This document shows positions 1-5,418 of a stretch of DNA of 5,513 nucleotides, piece by piece. Origin of the DNA: Candidatus Altarchaeota archaeon (GTDB taxonomy: Archaea > Altiarchaeota > Altiarchaeia > IMC4 > SCGC-AAA252-I15); the NCBI GenBank assembly GCA_026394745.1, contig JAPKXP010000009.1:1-5513 (forward strand), in the 5' to 3' direction. A model generated the notes under the pieces. That model had not been told where the DNA came from. It ran no database searches and saw only the letters and a list, made by a program, of their open reading frames with translations. The position numbers and the translations under genes are program-made. Positions within the stretch are counted from its first letter, which is position 1. Every line of letters starts with the position of its first letter.

Positions 1-11
1 GCTGCGACCAT
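1..11 (-). CDS. Possible start of a downstream gene (partial)
   Basis: Two bases after the TAA stop of the L7Ae gene an ATG (complement of 9-11) opens a frame reading Met-Val-Ala before the window ends. The tight spacing fits an operon partner. In many archaea L7Ae is followed by ribosomal protein S28e, so that is the natural guess, but three codons cannot identify a protein and no strong Shine-Dalgarno precedes this ATG. Treat it as a pointer to what lies beyond the edge. Confidence 0.25.
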
Positions 12-13
12 CT

Positions 14-373
14 TTACTTCTTCAGCTCTTTGACTTTTTCAATAACGTCTGCAATAGCATCCTTTGCCTTGCCTTCATCGATTATGCAGGCGGCTGCGGT
101 CGGCACGTGTATTCCAACGGCTTCCCCGATTTCAGCTTTCGGCACGTATAAGTAAGCGATTTTCTTTTCTTCGCAGAGCATAGGCAGGTGCATTACAATC
201 TCCGGCGGGTTGACGTCGCTTCCGATTAAAACAAGCTTCGCGTTGCCGCGTTCGACAGCTTTAGTGACTTCGTTGGTCCCCTTCCTTGTCTTCCCTGTGT
301 CTCTGGCCTGCTCTAAAGCCTCTAAGGCCTTGTTCTTGATTTCAGCAGGCACATCAAACTTAACGTAATTCAT
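14..373 (-). CDS. rpl7ae: Ribosomal protein L7Ae / K-turn binding protein
   Basis: This is a 119-residue archaeal L7Ae, close to the family's usual 115-125. The family binds kink-turns in 23S rRNA and is also a core protein of box C/D and H/ACA guide RNPs and of archaeal RNase P. Visible hallmarks are the N-terminal YVKFDVP, the RNA-binding GTNEVTK at residues 32-38, and PPEIVMHLP at 56-64. The segment before it reads IGSDVN where many archaeal homologues have a more acidic AEDVDP-like sequence, a small variation. I chose the ATG at 371-373 because a GAGGTGA Shine-Dalgarno (379-385) sits five bases upstream. The GTG three codons earlier (380-382) lies inside that SD and would only add Met-Asn-Asp. 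The gene lies 97 bases downstream of gltX on the same strand and has its own likely promoter and a structured leader. Confidence 0.96.
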   Translation of the reverse strand: MNYVKFDVPAEIKNKALEALEQARDTGKTRKGTNEVTKAVERGNAKLVLIGSDVNPPEIVMHLPMLCEEKKIAYLYVPKAEIGEAVGIHVPTAAACIIDEGKAKDAIADVIEKVKELKK

Positions 374-378
374 ATCAT

Positions 379-385
379 TCACCTC
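379..385 (-). promoter_or_regulatory. Shine-Dalgarno of rpl7ae
   Basis: The minus strand reads GAGGTGA here, seven bases complementary to the conserved 3' end of archaeal 16S rRNA, five bases before the ATG at 371-373. It decides the start codon: the upstream GTG overlaps the SD itself, so it is very unlikely to be used. It is the clearest SD in the window. Confidence 0.8.
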
Positions 386-413
386 ATTCTTTGCGTCGGA
401 TCATCAATCACGT

Positions 414-431
414 ATCCCTGTTTCTAGGGAT
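414..431 (-). promoter_or_regulatory. Hairpin in the rpl7ae leader
   Basis: A perfect 6-bp inverted repeat, ATCCCT (414-419) and AGGGAT (426-431), flanks a 6-base loop. In the minus-strand transcript it would form a small hairpin about 40 bases upstream of the L7Ae start codon, if transcription begins at the TATA-like element near 460-467. A UGAUGA motif resembling a box C element follows at 401-406. It could be a leader structure, or a protein-binding dyad next to a second TATA-like sequence at 430-435. The dyad is seen; the function is inferred. Confidence 0.4.
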
Positions 432-459
432 TATAGTCTAAGATAATGGAACTATTCAT

Positions 460-467
460 TAATAAAT
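460..467 (-). promoter_or_regulatory. Candidate TATA box for rpl7ae
   Basis: The minus strand reads TTTATTAA here, an AT-rich octamer close to the archaeal TATA consensus, just after the end of gltX. Transcription would start about 25 bases downstream, near 439, giving a leader of roughly 65 bases that contains the hairpin and the Shine-Dalgarno. A competing TATAAT at 430-435 would give a leader of roughly 35 bases. Readthrough from gltX is also possible. Confidence 0.35.
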
Positions 468-470
468 ATG

Positions 471-1907
471 CTAGCCATGGGTGTAGGCGAAGGAAAGCTG
501 TTTTCCGTCTTTTTTCTCTAGTCTTGCGAAGCAGTATCTTTCGAACTGGATTGTCTCCCCGACGGATATGTTTTTGGCGTCTGGCTCGCATATGCCGATT
601 GCTTTTCCGTCTGGCTTAATTATCTCGCACTCCATGTGTTCTTGGAGGCATTGTATTTTTTTGGCTTTCTTGTCTTCCTTCCGGGTGAATTTGGCTTTAA
701 CGGCGTCGCCTACTCCGAGAACCTCTATGAAGTATAGTCCTATGAGCTTCACTATCTCGCCGTGATTCAGGCTGTTCGCGTCCTTCCTCGAGACGTAGAG
801 CTTGTTGTCCTCGCAGAGCGTCCACTGGCGCACGCCCTTGTCCTTGTGCGCGGGGTGGAGGGCCATCCTGACCGTCTTGCAGGGCATGCCTTCTATGAGT
901 ATTGGTGTCGGGTCTTCGATGAAGAAGTAGCGGCTGCATTCCGCGTCAATCATCTGCCGGTTGACGGAGTACATGTTCTCCATCGTCATGCTTATGTCGG
1001 TTTCGGATAGTCCCAGTGAGAGCATGAATTCACGTATCGCCTCCGGTCGTATGCCCCTCCTTCTGAGCGCCTTCAGTGTGGGCAGGGCGATGTCGTCCCA
1101 GCCTGAGTATTTGCCTTCCTCAATGTCCTTCCTCATCTGGCTTGTGGATAGTTTTCCGAATTCCTCAAGCCGTATCCTGCCCCAGTGGAGTGTTTCCGGG
1201 TACGTCCAGTTGAAGTAATGGTACACGAACTTCTGCCTTTTTTCAGAGTCCATCAGGTCTTTGCCGCGGATGATGTGCGTAGTGCCTATGATGTGGTCTT
1301 CTATCGCGCCCGCGAAGTCCAGCATAGGCCACACGCAGTATTTTTTCCCTGTGCGGGGGTGCTCGTCCTTCACTATCCTGAACGCCACCCAATCCCTCAG
1401 CGCCGGGTCTTCGCACTCTATGTCAGTCTTTATCCTAAGCACGTAACTTTTCTCCTCGTGTTTCCCGGACAGCATCTCCTTCCAGAGCTTGAGGTTCTCC
1501 TCTGCGGCCGCTTCCCGGTGGGGGCAGCACTGTTTGTTGTCTTTAAGCCCCTTGAATTCGTCTTGCGTGCAGTTGCAGGCGTAGGCGCCTCCAATAGTAA
1601 CCAATTCTTCCGCGTGTTTGTAGTATACGTCGATGTCGTCTGAACAGTAGGCTACTTCATCCGGCTCGGCTCCGAGCCACTTCACGTCCTCCAGAATCCA
1701 TCCGTAGGCTTCAGGCATAGGCTTCTTCGTCTTAGGGTCCGTGTCGTCGAACCTCAATATCAGTTTACCGCCGTATTTCCCCACTAGATACGAGTTCACG
1801 ACGACACCCCTCGCATGGCCTATCGTAAGCGGCCCGTTCGGATTGGGCGCGAACCTCATGACCACGTTCTTCGGCTCTCCCGGAAGCTTTATCGTCTCTT
1901 CAGCCAT
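471..1907 (-). CDS. gltX: Glutamyl-tRNA synthetase, archaeal type, short N-terminus
   Basis: This class I aminoacyl-tRNA synthetase (478 aa) charges tRNA with glutamate. In archaea without GlnRS the enzyme usually also makes Glu-tRNA(Gln) for the GatDE amidotransferase. Visible are the nucleotide-binding APNPNGPLTIGHAR segment with TIGH at 28-31 in place of HIGH, RFDDTDP at 52-58, a Cys cluster suited to zinc (C111, C113, C127, C128, with H130), HIIRGKDL at 211-218, and the KLSTS loop at 252-256. Beyond about residue 330 lies the beta-barrel anticodon-binding region, as in GlnRS-like archaeal GluRS. Family members in many archaea are about 550-570 residues with a helical extension of about 100 residues before the catalytic core. 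Here only about 17 residues precede the core. The frame is closed upstream by a stop at 1920-1922, so this is not a wrong start choice. The ATG follows the pth2 stop by one base, and no SD is evident, so translation is probably coupled to pth2. Confidence 0.96.
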   Translation of the reverse strand: MAEETIKLPGEPKNVVMRFAPNPNGPLTIGHARGVVVNSYLVGKYGGKLILRFDDTDPKTKKPMPEAYGWILEDVKWLGAEPDEVAYCSDDIDVYYKHAEELVTIGGAYACNCTQDEFKGLKDNKQCCPHREAAAEENLKLWKEMLSGKHEEKSYVLRIKTDIECEDPALRDWVAFRIVKDEHPRTGKKYCVWPMLDFAGAIEDHIIGTTHIIRGKDLMDSEKRQKFVYHYFNWTYPETLHWGRIRLEEFGKLSTSQMRKDIEEGKYSGWDDIALPTLKALRRRGIRPEAIREFMLSLGLSETDISMTMENMYSVNRQMIDAECSRYFFIEDPTPILIEGMPCKTVRMALHPAHKDKGVRQWTLCEDNKLYVSRKDANSLNHGEIVKLIGLYFIEVLGVGDAVKAKFTRKEDKKAKKIQCLQEHMECEIIKPDGKAIGICEPDAKNISVGETIQFERYCFARLEKKDGKQLSFAYTHG

Positions 1908-1908
1908 T

Positions 1909-2277
1909 TTAAAGCAACTTTAGTTTTCCAGTCACCTTGTCCAGTTCCGCTTCAGGTGCTGGGCCTATGCCCACGCAGGTCTTCGTCCCGGCTGGAATCT
2001 GGGTGTGTCCCGCGTCTTCTATCAGCGCCGCAGGCAGGCCAGCCTTTTTCGCATGCATGAACACTTCAATGAGCTCCTTTTCGCCGCCTACCTTCACAAC
2101 CGTCTTCTGGCCCCCCTGCGCCAGCCAGTCGCTCTTCCACTCGCTCCTGTCTGCAGCGGAAACCGCGGCGTGAGCGACTTGGGCTGCAATCTTCCCCTTG
2201 CCCATCTCCAGGTCAGTCCTCACGGCGATGACCTGCTTTAATTCGTCTCTTGCAGCCGCTCTTTTAAGAAAACTCAT
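1909..2277 (-). CDS. pth2: Peptidyl-tRNA hydrolase, type II
   Basis: Pth2 (122 aa, normal for the family) hydrolyses peptidyl-tRNA released prematurely from ribosomes, freeing the tRNA. The archaeal and eukaryotic enzyme is unrelated in fold to bacterial Pth. Evidence is the N-terminal block KQVIAVRTDLEMGKGK (14-29) followed by AAQVAHAAV (31-39), including the conserved K-G-K and Gln-x-x-His, then GLPAALIEDAGHTQIPAGT (80-98) and the C-terminal GIGPAPEAELDKVTGKLKLL (103-122), all typical Pth2 signatures. A short basic N-terminal tail of about 12 residues precedes the core. The ATG at 2275-2277 has no Shine-Dalgarno, and a TATA-like element about 26-33 bases upstream suggests a leaderless message. 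It is the first gene of the pth2-gltX unit. Confidence 0.95.
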   Translation of the reverse strand: MSFLKRAAARDELKQVIAVRTDLEMGKGKIAAQVAHAAVSAADRSEWKSDWLAQGGQKTVVKVGGEKELIEVFMHAKKAGLPAALIEDAGHTQIPAGTKTCVGIGPAPEAELDKVTGKLKLL

Positions 2278-2280
2278 AAT

Positions 2281-2288
2281 AATATACT
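2281..2288 (+). promoter_or_regulatory. Candidate TATA box for the KaiC-like operon
   Basis: AATATACT in an otherwise AT-rich 49-base intergenic region lies about 40 bases before the ATG at 2327. A start 25 bases downstream, near 2310, would give a leader of about 15-17 bases. No Shine-Dalgarno is obvious in that leader. The placement rests on spacing and composition only. Confidence 0.3.
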
Positions 2289-2302
2289 ATACCTGCTATT
2301 GA

Positions 2303-2310
2303 TATTAATA
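2303..2310 (-). promoter_or_regulatory. Candidate TATA box for pth2-gltX
   Basis: The minus strand reads TATTAATA, 26-33 bases upstream of the pth2 ATG (2275-2277). At standard archaeal TATA spacing transcription would begin within a few bases of the start codon, consistent with the absence of a Shine-Dalgarno and with leaderless translation. It overlaps the region used by the divergent promoter. Confidence 0.35.
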
Positions 2311-2326
2311 GGGTCAAAATGGAAAA

Positions 2327-3058
2327 ATGAAAAGAGAGCTGATGAAGACCGGCATACCCGGGTTCGATGAAATACTCGGCGGTGGATTCCCTGTGCCGAC
2401 CGCGTGCCTTCTGATAGGCGGTCCTGGAACAGGCAAGTCGATTTTCGCTTTGCAGTTTCTGGTGGAGGGCGCAAGGAAGTTCAACGAGCGGGGCCTCTAC
2501 ATAACGCTCGAGGACAGCGCTGACGCCCTGCGCTATACGGCATCAAACCTGGGAATCAACATTGAGGAGCTTGAGAAGAGCGGCATGATAAAGATTGTGG
2601 AGGACCCGCAGGTCCAGAATTCCGCTCACCTTGCAGAGTTCATTCAGAAGCACGCTGCTGACTGTAAGGCTAGGCGGGTGGTCCTGGATTCCATCACGCT
2701 TTTCCAGGCGCTCCAGAGGATTGACGTTAAGGCCATGCGTGAGGAGCTGCTACGGCTTATCAGCAAGCTGTACGAGATGAACGTCGTGCTGATTGCTACT
2801 TCGCAGCGCGGATACTCTCACATAGACAATATCGAGTACATAACCGAGGACTACTTGTTCCACGGCGTATTGACGTTGATGAAGATTCGCTCCAACGCCA
2901 CGTTCGAAAGGTGCATTAACATCGTTAAGGTTCGTAGCGTGAATCATTCGCTGAAGGTACATCCCTTCAAGATTGGCGAAGGCGGCGTTACGATATATCC
3001 TGACACTTCGCCCTTCTCGCTTTCAGGTTCAAACGATGACAAAAGAAGTCTGGGTTAG
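2327..3058 (+). CDS. KaiC-like RecA-family ATPase, single domain
   Basis: A 243-residue single-domain relative of KaiC/RadA. These soluble P-loop ATPases are widespread in archaea and are thought to regulate partner proteins; the substrate here is unknown. Seen: the N-terminal TGIPGFDEILGGGFP (8-22), Walker A GGPGTGKS (31-38), the strand YITLED (58-63) with the putative catalytic Glu62 followed by Asp63 where KaiC has a Glu pair, Walker B VVLD (118-121), an ATSQ sensor-like strand in the second half, and a C-terminal block with NHSLKVHPFKIG, typical of archaeal single-domain KaiC proteins. Circadian KaiC has two such domains, so a clock role is not implied. The ATG at 2327 gives the full domain; a second ATG at 2342 (Met6) is also possible. 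An earlier ATG at 2319 stops after three codons. The 3' end overlaps the next gene by 23 bases. Confidence 0.93.
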   Translation: MKRELMKTGIPGFDEILGGGFPVPTACLLIGGPGTGKSIFALQFLVEGARKFNERGLYITLEDSADALRYTASNLGINIEELEKSGMIKIVEDPQVQNSAHLAEFIQKHAADCKARRVVLDSITLFQALQRIDVKAMREELLRLISKLYEMNVVLIATSQRGYSHIDNIEYITEDYLFHGVLTLMKIRSNATFERCINIVKVRSVNHSLKVHPFKIGEGGVTIYPDTSPFSLSGSNDDKRSLG

Positions 3059-4064
3059 GGCTGACGGCAGCCAGCCGTGGGACAGGAGGAAGAAGCTTAT
3101 CACCACCGCGCTCGAGAGCGGGTGTTCTGCGGTCATGGTGAATTCCGGCGAGGAGGAGAAGGCCCGTTCCCTCGGCAGGATTGCCGTCGTGTCTGAAGGT
3201 CAGGGCGCAGACGTCCGGCTTGGGAGGAACGCTTTCTACAAGAGCATACAAAACAAGGTTGACGAGCAGGAGGTTGTGAAGCTCGGCAGGAAGGCCGGCT
3301 ATGTGGTGGTTAATTCATTGAACTGGAAGGTCATCCCTCTCGAGAACATAATCGCAGCACTTCAGGGTAAATGCAGGATTATTGTCGAGGTCAGAAACAC
3401 CGAGGAGGCGAGGGTGGCTTTGGAGACCCTTGAAGTCGGGTCTGACGGCGTCCTCGTCAACGCAGGGTTTTCTGAGATAAAAAAAATCAAGGAGTTGGTG
3501 GAGGAGATGACTGCTGAAAAAATCAAGCTGGTTCCGGTCAAGGTTGCTTCGCTCAAGCCTGTCGGCATGGGCGACCGGGTTTGTGTTGATACCGCGAGCA
3601 TGCTGAAGGTCGGCGAGGGGATGCTCGTCGGAAGCCAGAGCAACTCAATGCTTCTTGTTCACAGCGAGAGCATAGAGACAGAGTACGTGGCCTCAAGGCC
3701 GTTCCGAGTCAACGCCGGCGCGGTGCACGCTTACGTCCGGATGCCCGACGACAAGACCAAGTACCTTAGCGAGCTTAAGGCCGGTGAGGAGGTTTTGGCG
3801 GTGAACTGGAAGGGCAACACGAGGGGGGTCATAGTCGGCAGGAGCAAGATAGAGAAGAGGCCGTTGATTCTCGTCGAGGGCGTGGTTGAAGGCAAAAGGA
3901 TAAGCACATTGCTCCAGAACGCGGAGACGATACTGCTTGTGAGGAAGAACGGGAAGCCCGTCTCCATAAGCAGGCTTAAGCCTGGCGACGAGGTGCTGGG
4001 GTACGTTGAGGACTCCGGCAGGCACTTCGGCATGAAAATCAAGGAGTCCATAAAGGAGAAGTAA
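3036..4064 (+). CDS. aroB': 3-dehydroquinate synthase type II (archaeal)
   Basis: A 342-residue member of the archaeal DHQ synthase II family, which oxidatively deaminates 2-amino-3,7-dideoxy-D-threo-hept-6-ulosonate to 3-dehydroquinate with NAD+, in the modified shikimate pathway for aromatic amino acids. It is unrelated to classical AroB. Seen: N-terminal KEVWVRADG (3-11) and the TTALESG helix (23-29), then GMGDRVCVDT (177-186), VGEGMLVGS (192-200), the hallmark RPFRVNAGAVHAYV (221-234), SELKAGEEVLAV (245-256), LKPGDEVLGY (314-323) and the near-terminal SGRHFG (327-332). Length is usual for the family. The frame stays open further upstream, but I chose the ATG at 3036: the protein then begins as family members do, and an AGGT Shine-Dalgarno (3025-3028) lies seven bases before it. 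It overlaps the KaiC-like gene by 23 bases, so the two are very likely co-transcribed, though no functional tie is known to me. Confidence 0.95.
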   Translation: MTKEVWVRADGSQPWDRRKKLITTALESGCSAVMVNSGEEEKARSLGRIAVVSEGQGADVRLGRNAFYKSIQNKVDEQEVVKLGRKAGYVVVNSLNWKVIPLENIIAALQGKCRIIVEVRNTEEARVALETLEVGSDGVLVNAGFSEIKKIKELVEEMTAEKIKLVPVKVASLKPVGMGDRVCVDTASMLKVGEGMLVGSQSNSMLLVHSESIETEYVASRPFRVNAGAVHAYVRMPDDKTKYLSELKAGEEVLAVNWKGNTRGVIVGRSKIEKRPLILVEGVVEGKRISTLLQNAETILLVRKNGKPVSISRLKPGDEVLGYVEDSGRHFGMKIKESIKEK

Positions 4065-4068
4065 GTTC

Positions 4069-4107
4069 GTGGGTGTGGTAATTTAGCTCTAACCTTTCAC
4101 CACCCAC
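4069..4107. terminator. Inverted repeat between convergent genes, probable terminator
   Basis: GTGGGTG (4069-4075) and CACCCAC (4101-4107) form a perfect 7-bp stem around a 25-base loop, with a further GGT/ACC pairing inside (4077-4079 with 4092-4094). It fills the 43-base gap between two genes that end facing each other and abuts the TGA stop of the repeat gene. A bidirectional transcription end is the simplest reading. There is no long T run, which archaeal terminators usually need, so the call is moderate. Confidence 0.4.
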
Positions 4108-5073
4108 TCAAGTTTTCCTTAATCTGTTTGCTCTACGTATTGCTTCCTCTAAACTTTCGCTATCGCATACTTCCCCAGCTATTTCCCTCGGGTACTGCCC
4201 CCCAACCAATGTGTCGTAGATTTTCTTATACTTTGTAGCCCGGTTTCTCGCCGTATCCAGGCTTTTCGTATCGCATGCGGATTCGGCGATTGTAGCAGGG
4301 AAACCCTCTGCTATCAGGGCCTTTCTGTTACTGTCATATATCCCCGCATTTTCCTTTGCCTTCTCCTCGTTCATGTTGATGCAGGCGCGTTCAGCTATCC
4401 TCACATGATAACCCTCTGCAATCAGTTTACCATAATTACTCTGGTATGTTTTTGCCCGGTTTTCAGCCTCTTCAAAGCTCATGTTATTGCATGCTGCACT
4501 AGCTATCTTGTCTGAAAACTTCATTTCTATTAATCTATTGTAATTATCCTGGTATGCTTTAGCTTTTTTCTTTGCTTCCTCAATGTTTCTTGAAGCAAAG
4601 GCAGCTTTTACTACTGCCTTACCGTAATCCTCACCTAATAATGTATCATAGATTTCTTTGTATGCTCTCGCCCTCCCCATTGCTTCTTCTATGTTCTTTG
4701 CGATGCATGCCGCGCCAGCTAGTGTTTCAGTGTACCCCCCTTCCACTAATTTGTCGTATATCCCCCTATACCTATTTGCATTCTTTTCTACTTCACCCCA
4801 ACTCTTGTTACGGCATGCGTTATTGGCTATGGCCTCACTATATCCTGCTTCCACTAGTCTGTCATAATGTTGCTGATATGTTTTTGCGTTGTCTATCGCA
4901 TCCTTCAATTCCTTTGATGTGCATGCTGACCCCGCTATTGTTTCTGTGTGACCCATTCTCACTAACTTGTCATAATTACTCTTGTATGCCGTAACCCTCG
5001 TCCTGGCATCCTCCAAGCTCTTTGCGTTGCATGCTGTACCGACCATGCTTTCAGGATACCCCTCTCCAACCAA
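4108..5073 (-). CDS. Tandem 36-residue repeat protein, downstream part after an in-frame stop
   Basis: I do not recognise this protein. After the in-frame TAA at 5110-5112 the same frame continues without break to the TGA at 4108-4110, encoding nine 36-residue units (units 4-12) and the tail LRKT. The possible restart is the TTG at 5071-5073, inside unit 4, or the ATG at 5044-5046; neither has a well-placed Shine-Dalgarno. The unit consensus is Y-x-x-x-Y-D-x-L-V-x-x-G-Y-x-x-x-I-A-x-x-A-C, then about five residues, L-E-E-A-x-x-x-A-x-x. This predicts one long helix (about LEEA through LVxxG of the next unit) and one short helix (YxxxIAxxAC). No membrane segment or signal peptide is visible here. 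The strict 36-residue register suggests an alpha-solenoid scaffold. It may be an independent product, a remnant of a pseudogene, or the rest of one protein if the stop is a sequencing error. Confidence 0.6.
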   Translation of the reverse strand: MVGEGYPESMVGTACNAKSLEDARTRVTAYKSNYDKLVRMGHTETIAGSACTSKELKDAIDNAKTYQQHYDRLVEAGYSEAIANNACRNKSWGEVEKNANRYRGIYDKLVEGGYTETLAGAACIAKNIEEAMGRARAYKEIYDTLLGEDYGKAVVKAAFASRNIEEAKKKAKAYQDNYNRLIEMKFSDKIASAACNNMSFEEAENRAKTYQSNYGKLIAEGYHVRIAERACINMNEEKAKENAGIYDSNRKALIAEGFPATIAESACDTKSLDTARNRATKYKKIYDTLVGGQYPREIAGEVCDSESLEEAIRRANRLRKT

Positions 5074-5418
5074 TGTGTCATATATCCTCTGATATCTTTC
5101 TGCTTTCTTTTACGCCTCTGCTAAATCCCTACTAATGCATGCTGCAGTAGCTATTGAAGGAGAATATTTCCTCTCAACTAGTTCATCATAATTCCCCTGA
5201 TATATACCTGCCTTTTTTCTTGCTGTATCCAAATCTTTGGCAATGCACGCGTTACGAGCTATTTCCCCAGAATATTCATCCTCCAATAATTTGTCGTGAT
5301 TATCTTTGTATGTTCCTGCAGTTACCCTAGCATCCTCCAGACTCTTAGCCTTGAAGGCTTTACCAGCTATGAAATCTAGATACCCCTCTGAAATCAAGCC
5401 GTCATAATTACCCTTATA
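4123..5418 (-). repeat. Twelve tandem 108-bp coding repeats (36-residue units)
   Basis: Twelve units of exactly 36 codons run without insertion or deletion. Unit 1 is 5418-5311, and each following unit is 108 bases lower, ending with unit 12 at 4230-4123. Upstream of unit 1 (5513-5419) lies a degenerate unit with altered spacing. Position 1 is always Tyr. Position 5 is Tyr in ten of twelve, and position 8 is Leu in all. Position 22 is Cys in ten and Phe in units 1 and 8. Position 30 is Ala in eleven. DNA copies have diverged strongly, so these are old protein repeats rather than a recent DNA expansion. Units 4, 8 and 12 share Thr7 and Gly10, absent from all other units. Confidence 0.9.
5110..5112 (-). 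other. In-frame TAA inside the repeat gene
   Basis: The codon at position 31 of repeat unit 3 is TAA. Residues before it (DLAEA) and after it (KKAERYQ) continue the repeat in the same frame and exact register, so no frameshift is involved. The neighbouring unit 2 has AGA here, and other units carry Arg, Lys, Glu, Ile or Met. A single change from AAA or GAA would produce it. TAA ends three other genes in this window, so it is a normal stop in this organism. Confidence 0.85.

Noticed and set aside
1185..1643. A 152-codon open frame on the plus strand, antisense to gltX.
   Set aside because: It lies wholly within a clear GluRS gene, has no recognisable motif or ribosome site, and similar shorter frames occur antisense to the other genes, as expected from their composition.
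2319..2330. ATG upstream of the KaiC-like start as a tiny regulatory ORF.
   Set aside because: It encodes three codons before TGA in an A-rich stretch, with no ribosome site; this is readily explained by chance.
2973..3035. Longer dehydroquinate synthase start at a TTG inside the KaiC-like gene.
   Set aside because: The extra 21 residues do not resemble the family N-terminus, while the ATG at 3036 has an AGGT ribosome site and starts directly with the conserved KEVWVR segment.
2327..3058. Circadian clock KaiC.
   Set aside because: Only one ATPase domain is present, no kaiA or kaiB is nearby, and the phosphorylation-site region of the second KaiC domain is absent.
5110..5112. Reassigned TAA codon (alternative genetic code).
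   Set aside because: TAA is the terminating codon of the L7Ae, pth2 and dehydroquinate synthase genes here, each at the expected protein end, and no other in-frame TAA occurs in a gene.
4123..5418. CRISPR array or other DNA-level repeat with 108-bp period.
   Set aside because: The copies are poorly conserved in DNA, contain no constant repeat plus variable spacer, and keep an open reading frame with conserved residues. The periodicity is that of the protein.
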